Of a stretch of 16,290 nt of DNA, positions 7,228 to 13,898 are shown in pieces (within the stretch, counting starts at the first letter, position 1; the number at the start of each line of letters is the position of its first letter). The notes below the pieces were generated by a model. It was not told the origin of the DNA, ran no database searches, and worked only from the letters and a program-made list of their open reading frames with translations. Origin of the DNA: DASYQV01 sp036005125. Its GTDB lineage: Bacteria; Acidobacteriota; Vicinamibacteria; Vicinamibacterales; UBA2999. The stretch is from the NCBI GenBank assembly GCA_036005125.1, contig DASYQV010000087.1, positions 1 through 16,290 on the forward strand, in the 5' to 3' direction. The position numbers were made by a program, and so were the translations under genes.

Positions 7228-7944
7228 ATGGATACCATGAGTGGCGTCCGGTTCGCCGTGCACGTAGCGGTCGTCCTGATGCTGGTGGCTCTTGTGAGCT
7301 GGCCCGAGCAGCGGCGGCTTCGCGCGAATCCGTTTTGGGGATCCGCCCACTCGTCTGCGTCCGGGCCCACGAGCCCCGAGGGCGACCCAGAACGTCCCCA
7401 CTGGCAGTCGGACGGACGTCAGCGCGAAATCGGGTTCGGCAGGGCGTCGTACGTTTTCGCTCCTGGAGCGCCTGGAATTCCCACCCTGGACGAGAGGCTC
7501 GCTGAAAACCCGTACGAAAAGCGCCGATCGCCGCTTTCGCCGGCGCTCCTCGCACTCGGTGCCAGCATTAACGCCATCGTCGGCTATGCCCGCACGTCGG
7601 CGAACGAAGCCATCCCCTTCGCCCGCGTGTGGCTGCGGAACGTGCGTACCGGTGAGATCGAGGCGCGCGCGGTTGCCGATCAATTAGGCCAGTTCCTGTT
7701 TCTCGACATCTATCCGTCCGGCTACGTCGTAGAGCTGATCGGTCCGGAGGGAGCAGTGCTGGCGGCCACGCCGCTCCTGTCGATCGGCACGGGAGAGCTC
7801 CGTGAAACAACTCTTTTCGTCTCAGTTGGCGGTCCGAGACGGGCGGCGCCTCTCCCCGGCGCACCGCAAATGATCAACACAGCCGTCGACAATGGCGTTT
7901 CGAAGGTCGGCCAGCCGGAGCGCGGGGTAAGCCCACAGCGTTAA
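7228..7944 (+). CDS. Secreted protein with carboxypeptidase-regulatory-like (Ig/CNA-B-type) domain
   Basis: 238 residues. Residues about 8-24 (VRFAVHVAVVLMLVALV) form a signal peptide or anchor, then a polar, Pro/Ser-rich linker to about residue 108. Residues about 112-198 look like a carboxypeptidase D regulatory-like beta-sandwich: IVGYARTSANEAIPFARVWLRN, RTGEIEARAVADQLGQFLFLDIYPSGYVVELI, as in proteins where such domains decorate the outer face. The C-terminal 40 residues are low complexity. A second ATG at 7237 is equally possible; neither has a strong ribosome site. It starts the operon and ends 4 nt before the tyrosine autokinase gene. I infer a periplasmic or surface accessory role in polysaccharide export. 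It is not a Wza-like lipoprotein, as it lacks a lipobox and export domains. Confidence 0.75.
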   Translation: MDTMSGVRFAVHVAVVLMLVALVSWPEQRRLRANPFWGSAHSSASGPTSPEGDPERPHWQSDGRQREIGFGRASYVFAPGAPGIPTLDERLAENPYEKRRSPLSPALLALGASINAIVGYARTSANEAIPFARVWLRNVRTGEIEARAVADQLGQFLFLDIYPSGYVVELIGPEGAVLAATPLLSIGTGELRETTLFVSVGGPRRAAPLPGAPQMINTAVDNGVSKVGQPERGVSPQR

Positions 7945-7948
7945 TCTG

Positions 7949-10210
7949 ATGTTCGAGTCTCGAAACCACTCCACCGCTCGGCAGGCCGGTCACGGGGCGC
8001 CGATACCAGCCCCCGCGCCGCCAAAAGGGACCGGCGCGTACGGGCCCGGCCGCGACACCCACCTGTTCGACAAGTTCGCCGTCGTTCTCAAGTACTACAA
8101 GGCCGTGGTGGTTGTGTTCGTGCTGGTCGTCGCCGGCATGATGTATCAGACCTACAGCACGATTCCGCTGTACCGCGCGCAGGCGCGCATTCACATCGAG
8201 GAAGAGCACACCGCGCAGACCGACTTCAAGGATTCCTACCTGACGTATCAGGATCCCGAGCCGTTCTATCAGACGCAGTACCGGATCCTTCAGGGACGCG
8301 ACCTGGCGCGAAGGGCGGTGCGGCGGCTGAACCTGGCGTCAGTGCCGGAGTTCAACGGCAGCGGACCCCGTCCGACGCGGCTGACGATGATCGTCGAGAC
8401 GGTCAAGGCCAAGCTGCTCGCTCCCTTCCGTGGCAACGTGCAGCCCGTCTCGTCTGACGTGCCGAGGGAGAACGCCATCGACGAGAACGCCCTGGTTGGC
8501 GCGTTCAGCAGCCGTGTCCAGGTTCTGCCGGTGCGGGGCAGTCGTCTCGTCGACGTGACCTTCACCACGGCCGACCCCGAGTTCGCGGCACGCGCGGTCA
8601 ACGTGATTGCCGAGGAGTACGTGCAGCAGAACCTCGAGTTCCGGCTGCAGAACACGGAAAAGACCCTCCAGTGGCTCACGCAGGAGGTGGCCAAGCAGCA
8701 GCAGATCGTCCAGGCCAGCGAGCGCGTCCTTGCGGAATATCGCGAGCATCAGAACGCGCTCTCGCTCGAAGACCGGCAGAACATCGTCATCGCACGCCTC
8801 AATCAGGTGAACGACGCGGTTACGCGCGCCCGGACGCAGCGTGTGCAGCGTGAGGCGATCTACAACCAGATCAGTCAGGCCAAGGACCGCGATGCGCTGA
8901 TGGCGATCGTGCAGAATCCGTTCGTCCAGGAGCTCAAGGGGCGCCTTGCGGAACTGCAGCGCGACCGGGTCAGGCTCTCGGAGCGCTACGGCGAGAAGCA
9001 TCCGGAGATTCAGAAGGTCAACAGCCAGATCGCGGACACGCAGCGGCAGATCGAGGCCGAAATCGACAAGAACGCCCAGGCGATCCGGAGCGAGTACGAA
9101 GCGGCGCGTACGGAGGAGCGGACGCTCGCGGCGGACCTCGAGGCGCAGAAGGCCGCCGCCATGGATCTGAACCGCAAGAGCATCGACTACTCGGTGCTTC
9201 AGCGCGAGGCGCAGAGCAACCGCCAGGTGTACGAGGCGCTGCTGGGCCGTGAGAAGGAGCTCCGCGTCATCGGCAACAGCCGCTCGAACAACGTGCGACT
9301 GCTGGATCGGGCCGATGTGCCGGGCGGGCCGTTCACACCCGATGTCAATCGTGCCTGGATGATGGCCGTGCTGTTCGGCCTCGGGCTCGGGATTGCCGTG
9401 GCCTTCGGCATCGATTACCTCGACGACACGGTCAAGACGCCGGAAGATGTGACGTGGCGCCTCAAGCTGCATTTCCTCGGGCTGGTGCCGAAGGTGCGCG
9501 GCGAGAGGCATCCGCTGCTCTCGGGCCCCGTGCCGCACGACTTCGGCGAGGCGTTCCGCGCGCTGCGCACAGCGCTCGTTGCGCACAACGTCGCCGACCA
9601 CACCCGCGTCGTGGCGATCACCAGCGCGCAGCCGCTCGAGGGTAAGACCACCACCGCGGCGAACATCGCGCTGGCGCTCGCGATCGGCGGCGCACGAGTG
9701 CTGCTCATCGACGGCGACATGCGCCGGCCGAGCCTGCACAAGGCGATGCACCTGCCGAACGATAGAGGGCTGTCGGACCTCCTGACGGGTCAGGCACGGA
9801 TGCGCGAGGTCGTGCAGCGCACCGGCGATCCGAACCTGCTCGTCATTACGGCCGGGCGGACGCCCGGCAACCCCTCCGAACTGCTTGCCTCCTATCGCAT
9901 GAAAGCGTTCGTTCAGCAGCTCGGGATGGGACCGTTCGACTGGGTCATCATCGACACGCCGCCGGTGCTGGCGGTCACCGATGCCGTGATTCTGGCGCCC
10001 ATCGTCTCCGGCATCACGTTCGTCCTGGGGGCGGAGATGACGCGGTGGCGCCTCGCCGAGCGCGCGATTGAGATCCTGCAGGCCGGCAAGCCGCTCTCGA
10101 TCAGCGCGGTGCTCAACCGGGTGGACTTCGATAGGAACCGGTATTACTACTCGCGCTATTACGGACATCAGTACAAGAGCTACTACGCCGAAGCACCACT
10201 CGCCAGTTAG
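7949..10210 (+). CDS. Wzc-like polysaccharide chain-length regulator / BY-kinase tyrosine autokinase
   Basis: 753 residues with the full architecture of proteobacterial-type BY-kinases: first membrane segment about 52-68, a Wzz domain, a long periplasmic coiled coil (about 240-430), a GNVR-like segment with the Pro-rich motif VPGGPFTPD, a second membrane segment about 470-492, and a cytosolic ATPase. The kinase shows Walker A (EGKTTTA, Lys566), Walker A' (LLIDGDMRRPSL, 585-596) and Walker B (WVIIDTPPVL, 665-674). The C-terminal tail (730-753) has eight tyrosines, the autophosphorylated cluster. It is expected to control polymer length and assembly of exopolysaccharide through cycles of phosphorylation with a phosphatase not seen here. 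It follows the small secreted protein by 4 nt and precedes the ligase-like gene. Whether it serves capsule or secreted polymer is not visible. Confidence 0.95.
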   Translation: MFESRNHSTARQAGHGAPIPAPAPPKGTGAYGPGRDTHLFDKFAVVLKYYKAVVVVFVLVVAGMMYQTYSTIPLYRAQARIHIEEEHTAQTDFKDSYLTYQDPEPFYQTQYRILQGRDLARRAVRRLNLASVPEFNGSGPRPTRLTMIVETVKAKLLAPFRGNVQPVSSDVPRENAIDENALVGAFSSRVQVLPVRGSRLVDVTFTTADPEFAARAVNVIAEEYVQQNLEFRLQNTEKTLQWLTQEVAKQQQIVQASERVLAEYREHQNALSLEDRQNIVIARLNQVNDAVTRARTQRVQREAIYNQISQAKDRDALMAIVQNPFVQELKGRLAELQRDRVRLSERYGEKHPEIQKVNSQIADTQRQIEAEIDKNAQAIRSEYEAARTEERTLAADLEAQKAAAMDLNRKSIDYSVLQREAQSNRQVYEALLGREKELRVIGNSRSNNVRLLDRADVPGGPFTPDVNRAWMMAVLFGLGLGIAVAFGIDYLDDTVKTPEDVTWRLKLHFLGLVPKVRGERHPLLSGPVPHDFGEAFRALRTALVAHNVADHTRVVAITSAQPLEGKTTTAANIALALAIGGARVLLIDGDMRRPSLHKAMHLPNDRGLSDLLTGQARMREVVQRTGDPNLLVITAGRTPGNPSELLASYRMKAFVQQLGMGPFDWVIIDTPPVLAVTDAVILAPIVSGITFVLGAEMTRWRLAERAIEILQAGKPLSISAVLNRVDFDRNRYYYSRYYGHQYKSYYAEAPLAS

Positions 10211-10211
10211 G

Positions 10212-11570
10212 CGAGTCAGGCGCCCGCGTCATCCCGCGCGCGTTCTTGCCGTCGCCGCGGTACCGATTCTCGCGCTGGCCGCGCTCGGGGGAGCGTACCC
10301 CTCATCGCTTCTTCCGTTGTTCGGCGCGGCGGCAATCGTGTTCCTGGCGAGCGGCGCCCGTGTGGCCGTCTCCCGCGACGCCCGGACGCTCGACGCTGCG
10401 TTAGTGGCGCTGGTTGCTGTCATCCTTCTGCAGCTTGTGCCGCTGCCCTCAACGGTCGTCGATCGCCTGTCGCCCCACGCCCAGGCGCTGCAGCAGATGC
10501 TCAGCCTGGCGCCGTCAACCAGCCTCCGCAGCCTGACGATCGATGTCTGGCTGACGCGCAACGCGCTTGCGGCGTGCGCCGCCGCCATTCTCGTCTTCTT
10601 CGCGGCCCGGGAAACATTCAGCGAGGGCGGCGTCCGCCTTGCGGCCCGGGCGATCGCCTACAGCGGCCTCGCCGCCGCCGTGGTGGGATTGATCCAGCGC
10701 GCGACCGCGCCGACACTGCTGCTCTGGACCTGGAGACCCACCGATCCTGGCGCGCAGCCTTATGGACCCTTCGTGAACAGGAACCACTTTGCGACGTGGC
10801 TGCTGCTCGCGGGATCGCTCACGGCCGGGTATCTCATCGCGCACGTGTACTCGCACGCGACCGAGCGGCCGGGGTCGCGACGCCTGCTGCTACGCGATCT
10901 GCTGGCGGATGGGGACGCCCTGCTGCTCGCTGGCAGCCTGGCGTTCATGGCGCTTGCGCTGGCTGGATCGTTGTCGCGGTCGGCGCTGCTCGGTGCCGCC
11001 ACAGCGCTCGCGTTCGGTGTGCTCGTGGCCGGGCGGCGCGAACGGTCTGCGCTCGCGATGCGGATGGGTGGGGCAGCGTTGATTGCGGTCGTGGTGCTAG
11101 CCGTGTGGGCGAACCGCGAAGGTCTCGTCGCCCGCGTCGACGCGACGCTCGCCACGACCGACACCGGACGTACCACGATCTGGCGCGAGACGGTACCGGT
11201 GATCCGCGACTTCTGGCTTACAGGCACCGGCGCCGGAACCTACGCCCAGTCGATGCTCAAGTATCAGACGACGACGAAGCGTGTGCTCTTCAACCAGGCG
11301 CACAACGAATACCTTCAGCTTCTGGCAGAAGGCGGATTACTGCTGTCGGTCCCGGCGTTGGTGGCACTGCTGGCCTGGATCCGGATCGCGTGGCGGCGGC
11401 TGCAGCAGGAAACGCAGGCGATGCGGTGGGTCCGCACCGGAGCCGCCGCGGGAATTGCGGGACTGGCGGTGCAAAGCCTCTTCGAGACGGGACTCCGCAT
11501 GCCCGCCAATGCGATGCTGTTCGCGTTGCTGGCGGCGATCGTCGTTCACGAGCCGCGAAAGCATTCGTGA
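10212..11570 (+). CDS. O-antigen ligase / Wzy-type polymerase family membrane protein, start unresolved
   Basis: A polytopic membrane protein of the O-antigen ligase (Wzy_C) superfamily, expected to polymerise or transfer polysaccharide repeat units on the periplasmic side. Many hydrophobic helices are visible, beginning with VLAVAAVPILALAALGGAY. Family landmarks include PYGPFVNRNHFATWLLL before a helix, SLSRSALLG, the periplasmic TGTGAGTYAQSMLKYQ and NQAHNEYLQLLAEGG, which matches the conserved HNxYLQxLxExG block. The first helix is encoded from about 10239, yet the frame has no ATG, GTG or TTG between 10068 (a TTG deep inside the kinase gene) and 10314, which would delete that helix. The start given is only the first in-frame codon after the kinase stop. 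The gene ends in TTCGTGA, the heptamer repeat unit. Function class is secure, start is not. Confidence 0.85.
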   Translation, partial: RVRRPRHPARVLAVAAVPILALAALGGAYPSSLLPLFGAAAIVFLASGARVAVSRDARTLDAALVALVAVILLQLVPLPSTVVDRLSPHAQALQQMLSLAPSTSLRSLTIDVWLTRNALAACAAAILVFFAARETFSEGGVRLAARAIAYSGLAAAVVGLIQRATAPTLLLWTWRPTDPGAQPYGPFVNRNHFATWLLLAGSLTAGYLIAHVYSHATERPGSRRLLLRDLLADGDALLLAGSLAFMALALAGSLSRSALLGAATALAFGVLVAGRRERSALAMRMGGAALIAVVVLAVWANREGLVARVDATLATTDTGRTTIWRETVPVIRDFWLTGTGAGTYAQSMLKYQTTTKRVLFNQAHNEYLQLLAEGGLLLSVPALVALLAWIRIAWRRLQQETQAMRWVRTGAAAGIAGLAVQSLFETGLRMPANAMLFALLAAIVVHEPRKHS

Positions 11571-11590
11571 TTTGTGATTCGTGATTTCAT
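11563..11590. repeat. Left arm of ATTCGTG heptamer inverted repeat
   Basis: Units ATTCGTG, ATTTGTG, ATTCGTG and ATTTCAT run head to tail with period 7, and another ATTCGTG lies at 11596-11602. The first unit contains the TGA stop of the ligase-like gene. The reverse complement forms the array at 11635-11681, so the convergent gap can fold into a long stem. Confidence 0.85.
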
Positions 11591-11634
11591 TGGCTATTCG
11601 TGAGCATCGATGTGTGATTGGAGAGACAACTCGA

Positions 11635-11681
11635 GAATCACGAATCAAATCGCGAATCACGAATCATGAATCACGAATCTC
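11635..11681. repeat. Right arm of ATTCGTG heptamer inverted repeat (GAATCAC units)
   Basis: Units GAATCAC, GAATCAA, a 5-nt break, then GAATCAC, GAATCAT, GAATCAC and GAATCTC. Read on the minus strand it encodes the last residues (FVIHDS) and TGA stop of the nucleotidyltransferase. Together with 11563-11590 it may work as a bidirectional terminator between the two converging genes; no T-run is present. Confidence 0.85.
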
Positions 11682-12787
11682 TTGAGCCAGCGCGGAGCGC
11701 CGGCGATGATTCGCCGCGCGTAGAGCCACGGCAGCGCCCAGCGTGACGACGTCTGATAGCGGGCCGCCATGTACGTCCGCGATGGAAAGAGGTGTTCGCG
11801 AAGAAGCGTTGCGCGAGAGCGAATGTCCGGAAGCGCGCGAAGATCTGCGACGAGTACGTCGAACTCGCGGTGCATGCCGTCCAGAAATGCGGCGGAACCA
11901 TTTCGCTGAGCCGCTGCCGCGAGCCGGTCGTACGGGGGCCGCGGCCACGACGCGCCGAACGCTTCTTCGGTCAACTCGAGGCCGCGCAGTGCAACCGCGG
12001 CCAGCCTTCGTTGCACGGCGAGCGCGACGAACCGCTCCCAGTCGTGCGCGTCGAGCTGCCCGGCCAGCAGATGAATGTCGTACAGCCAGATCAGCCGGTG
12101 ATTGTCGTAATGGTGCGCGGCCCGGTGCACCAGTGCGAGCAACAACGCGTGCACGGCGCACGGCGCGAGGGCGCCTCCGAGAGACGGGATGCGGAGCGCC
12201 TCAGCGCGCAGCTCGTCGAAATCAAGGGCGTGCGCGAATGCTTGTCGATTCGCAATGCGCCAGTGAACGTCGACGGCATATTGTACGCCCTGCCCATCGG
12301 TGCGGCTGAAGTGCGCCTGCTGCATCACATGGATGCCGTCGATGGTCGCTTCCTGGATGTACCCAAGGGCCAGCAGCGCTTCGGTGAGGCTCGGCAGACT
12401 CGCGTATCGGACGAGCAGATCGATGTCGCCGTGGGGCCGCAGCCACGGTTCGCGATACACCTGCCTGGCGAGCGCCGCTCCTTTGATGAGGATCGCGGCC
12501 ACCCCCGCGGCGCGAACGGCATCGAGGAGCGTCAGAAGCTCGGCAACCGTCCAGGCTTCCCACGCCACCGCACGTGCGATCGCCGCCCTCAGTTCTCCCT
12601 GCAGATCACCGGGGAGCTGCGCCCTGCCGGCACGGCATCGCCACGCGAGCAGTGGCAACACGCCGTGCGCATGGGCCCGGTCGATCAGATCGTGGTGCGC
12701 GCCCTCCCGAAGCACACCGGTGCGAAGCGCGGAGGCGAGGTCGGCGGTTGGCTGGTCGAGTCGCACGACGGATAAATCACGAATCAC
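11657..12787 (-). CDS. PF14907-type nucleotidyltransferase family protein
   Basis: 376 residues resembling the uncharacterised nucleotidyltransferase family (NTP_transf_5). The core motif is IKGAALARQVYREPWLRPHGDIDLLV (residues 101-126): G120-D121-I122-D123 gives the metal-binding GDxD of the pol-beta fold. It is followed by the usual helical domain with VDVHWRIANRQ and an HALLLALVHRAAHH stretch. It is soluble with no signal. The likely start is GTG 12787, which overlaps the upstream kinase stop as GTGA inside a heptamer repeat; the GTG at residue 8 is an alternative and neither has a ribosome site, so coupled translation is likely. The last six residues and stop come from another repeat array. 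Family members sit beside HPr-kinase-like genes in exopolysaccharide/exosortase and lasso-peptide loci, where a partner role in phosphate or nucleotide modification has been proposed. The substrate is unknown. Confidence 0.85.
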   Translation of the reverse strand: MIRDLSVVRLDQPTADLASALRTGVLREGAHHDLIDRAHAHGVLPLLAWRCRAGRAQLPGDLQGELRAAIARAVAWEAWTVAELLTLLDAVRAAGVAAILIKGAALARQVYREPWLRPHGDIDLLVRYASLPSLTEALLALGYIQEATIDGIHVMQQAHFSRTDGQGVQYAVDVHWRIANRQAFAHALDFDELRAEALRIPSLGGALAPCAVHALLLALVHRAAHHYDNHRLIWLYDIHLLAGQLDAHDWERFVALAVQRRLAAVALRGLELTEEAFGASWPRPPYDRLAAAAQRNGSAAFLDGMHREFDVLVADLRALPDIRSRATLLREHLFPSRTYMAARYQTSSRWALPWLYARRIIAGAPRWLKRFVIHDS

Positions 12788-12794
12788 GAATCAG
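12774..12794. repeat. Short ATTCGTG-type heptamer array at a gene junction
   Basis: Three period-7 units, AAATCAC, GAATCAC and GAATCAG (plus-strand reading), of the same family as the arrays at 11563-11681. On the minus strand they contain the TGA stop of the HPr-kinase-like gene and the GTG start of the nucleotidyltransferase. Confidence 0.8.
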
Positions 12795-13767
12795 AATTGG
12801 CCAGATCGGCGGCAATGGCTGCGTCGATGCCGCCGAGCGCCGACCACCGCCGAGGGTAACGCAGCCGACAGACCGGCACCTCACCGGCCAGCCTCGTCAA
12901 CTGCTGCAGCTCGCACGCAAGACGCCGCATGCCGCGGGTACGGAGGCGGAACAGGTGCGGGAGCAGGAGCTCGATCGCATCGGCTCCGCCGACTCGTTCG
13001 ATTGTGACGTGCGACGGTCGCCCGCGCCGTACGACTGAGGGGCCGTCCAGGACGTAGACGCGGACGAGGCGAACCGGGGCGGAGGCCAGGGTCATCCCGC
13101 TTATCACGCGTTTGTGGGGGGCGTAATGCGCGACCGATCGTCCCGCACGCAAACGTGTGGCACCGCTCAGCAGGTTCGCCGTGCTATCCGCCCAGAGCCG
13201 GAGCCCCGCGTAGCCAGGCATTCCGACCAGCCGTCCGCTGTGCCGCGTAATCCGCAAGCAGTCGTCTGCAAGCAGAGTGCGGCCCGCCGCGCAGAGCGCC
13301 GCGGTTGCGGTCGATTTGCCTGCCATCGCGGGGCCGAGAAGCAGGATGCCGGATCGTCCACCGAACACCACTCCGTTGCCGTGCAGGACGAGATCGCCCC
13401 GTTCGTAGAGGTACATCGGGAGAACTGAATCCAGGAAGAGATGACGAATGGTCCGAACGGGCACGCCGGGGACCGGGCGTACGCCGATGCAGCTCGCACG
13501 CAGGTCCACATTGAACGTCGCGAGGTCTGGAAACTCCACCAGGAACGGGTGCCTCGCCGTTGCCGTCCGCGCCCAGATCGTGCCGGACGGCGTACGTCGC
13601 GGGGGGTCCCACCTCGCTGGCGGGCCTTCCGGATGACCCGCCTCAACGGCAAACCGGACCCGTTGAGCCAGACTCCGGCCCCCGAGGGCCGGCCGGAGCT
13701 CGGGAAACGGGATTCCGGCGCGAAGACCCATCCCGTAAACGTCATATTCCCAATATTTTATGGGCAT
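12784..13767 (-). CDS. HPr kinase-like protein (HprK-related serine kinase)
   Basis: 327 residues. The N-terminal segment YDVYGMGLRAGIPFPEL (8-24) is typical of HprK-related kinases found outside the PTS. The P-loop domain matches the HprK C-terminal fold: VLHGNGVVFGGRSGILLLGPAMAGKST, with Walker A GPAMAGKST (145-153), His129 where HprK has its HG motif, and LLADDCLRI (165-173) carrying the acidic pair. The DRH-like N-terminal domain of true HPr kinase/phosphorylase is missing, so it is not a PTS regulator. It probably phosphorylates a Ser or other hydroxyl on a peptide, protein or small molecule. The ATG at 13767 is preceded by a weak ribosome site but overlaps the stop of a possible 29-codon ORF (TAATG). 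It overlaps the nucleotidyltransferase by 4 nt, forming a two-gene unit. Confidence 0.85.
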   Translation of the reverse strand: MPIKYWEYDVYGMGLRAGIPFPELRPALGGRSLAQRVRFAVEAGHPEGPPARWDPPRRTPSGTIWARTATARHPFLVEFPDLATFNVDLRASCIGVRPVPGVPVRTIRHLFLDSVLPMYLYERGDLVLHGNGVVFGGRSGILLLGPAMAGKSTATAALCAAGRTLLADDCLRITRHSGRLVGMPGYAGLRLWADSTANLLSGATRLRAGRSVAHYAPHKRVISGMTLASAPVRLVRVYVLDGPSVVRRGRPSHVTIERVGGADAIELLLPHLFRLRTRGMRRLACELQQLTRLAGEVPVCRLRYPRRWSALGGIDAAIAADLANSDS

Positions 13768-13856
13768 TAAAGAGTTCGATGGCCCCGCCGATAGATAGGT
13801 GAATCCTTCAGTAAGGCAATTTTGTATCCAAAAATCGGGATGACACTAACCGACAT
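13767..13856 (-). CDS. Possible small ORF translationally coupled to the HPr kinase-like gene
   Basis: A 29-codon minus-strand ORF from ATG 13856 ends in TAA that overlaps the kinase ATG as TAATG. The peptide starts MSVSVIPIFG and ends in a basic tail, IYRRGHRTL. Its codons are AT-rich compared with the neighbours. A GTG at 13898 would lengthen it to 43 codons but would touch the start of the divergent NHL gene. No clear ribosome site is seen. It could be a precursor peptide, a leader for coupled translation, or chance. A Gly followed by Asp eight positions later could form a nine-residue lasso ring, but the YxxPxL leader motif and the Thr at -2 are both absent. Confidence 0.25.
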   Translation of the reverse strand: MSVSVIPIFGYKIALLKDSPIYRRGHRTL

Positions 13857-13861
13857 TTTGG
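13828..13861. promoter_or_regulatory. Imperfect dyad in the divergent gap before the NHL protein gene
   Basis: CCAAAAATCGG (13828-13838) and CCGACATTTTGG (13850-13861) are inverted arms with one bulge or mismatch, 11 nt apart. They lie midway between the divergent HPr-kinase-like and NHL genes, in a locally AT-rich 131-nt gap that otherwise shows no convincing -35/-10 pair. A shared operator is the simplest reading; an RNA hairpin in the NHL leader is an alternative. Confidence 0.4.
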
Positions 13862-13898
13862 GTCTTATTGCCCGTCCCGGTAGCCGCTGGTCAATCAC

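Noticed and set aside
8339..10168. 609-codon open frame on the minus strand opposite the tyrosine kinase gene
   Set aside because: The plus strand carries all BY-kinase motifs. Long antisense frames are common in GC-rich genes, and the antisense product (His/Arg-rich, no motif) resembles no family.
11792..12775. 327-codon plus-strand open frame opposite the nucleotidyltransferase
   Set aside because: The minus-strand product has the GDxD motif and recognisable family pattern; the plus-strand one shows nothing recognisable.
13760..13798. 12-codon plus-strand ORF (ATG GGC ATT ...) across the kinase start
   Set aside because: Too short, no ribosome site, and antisense to the start of a well-supported gene.
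13767..13898. Classical lasso-peptide precursor
   Set aside because: The Gly-to-Asp spacing would allow a nine-residue ring, but the leader lacks YxxPxL and Thr at -2, and no cyclase or leader peptidase is in the window. Kept only as a low-confidence small ORF.
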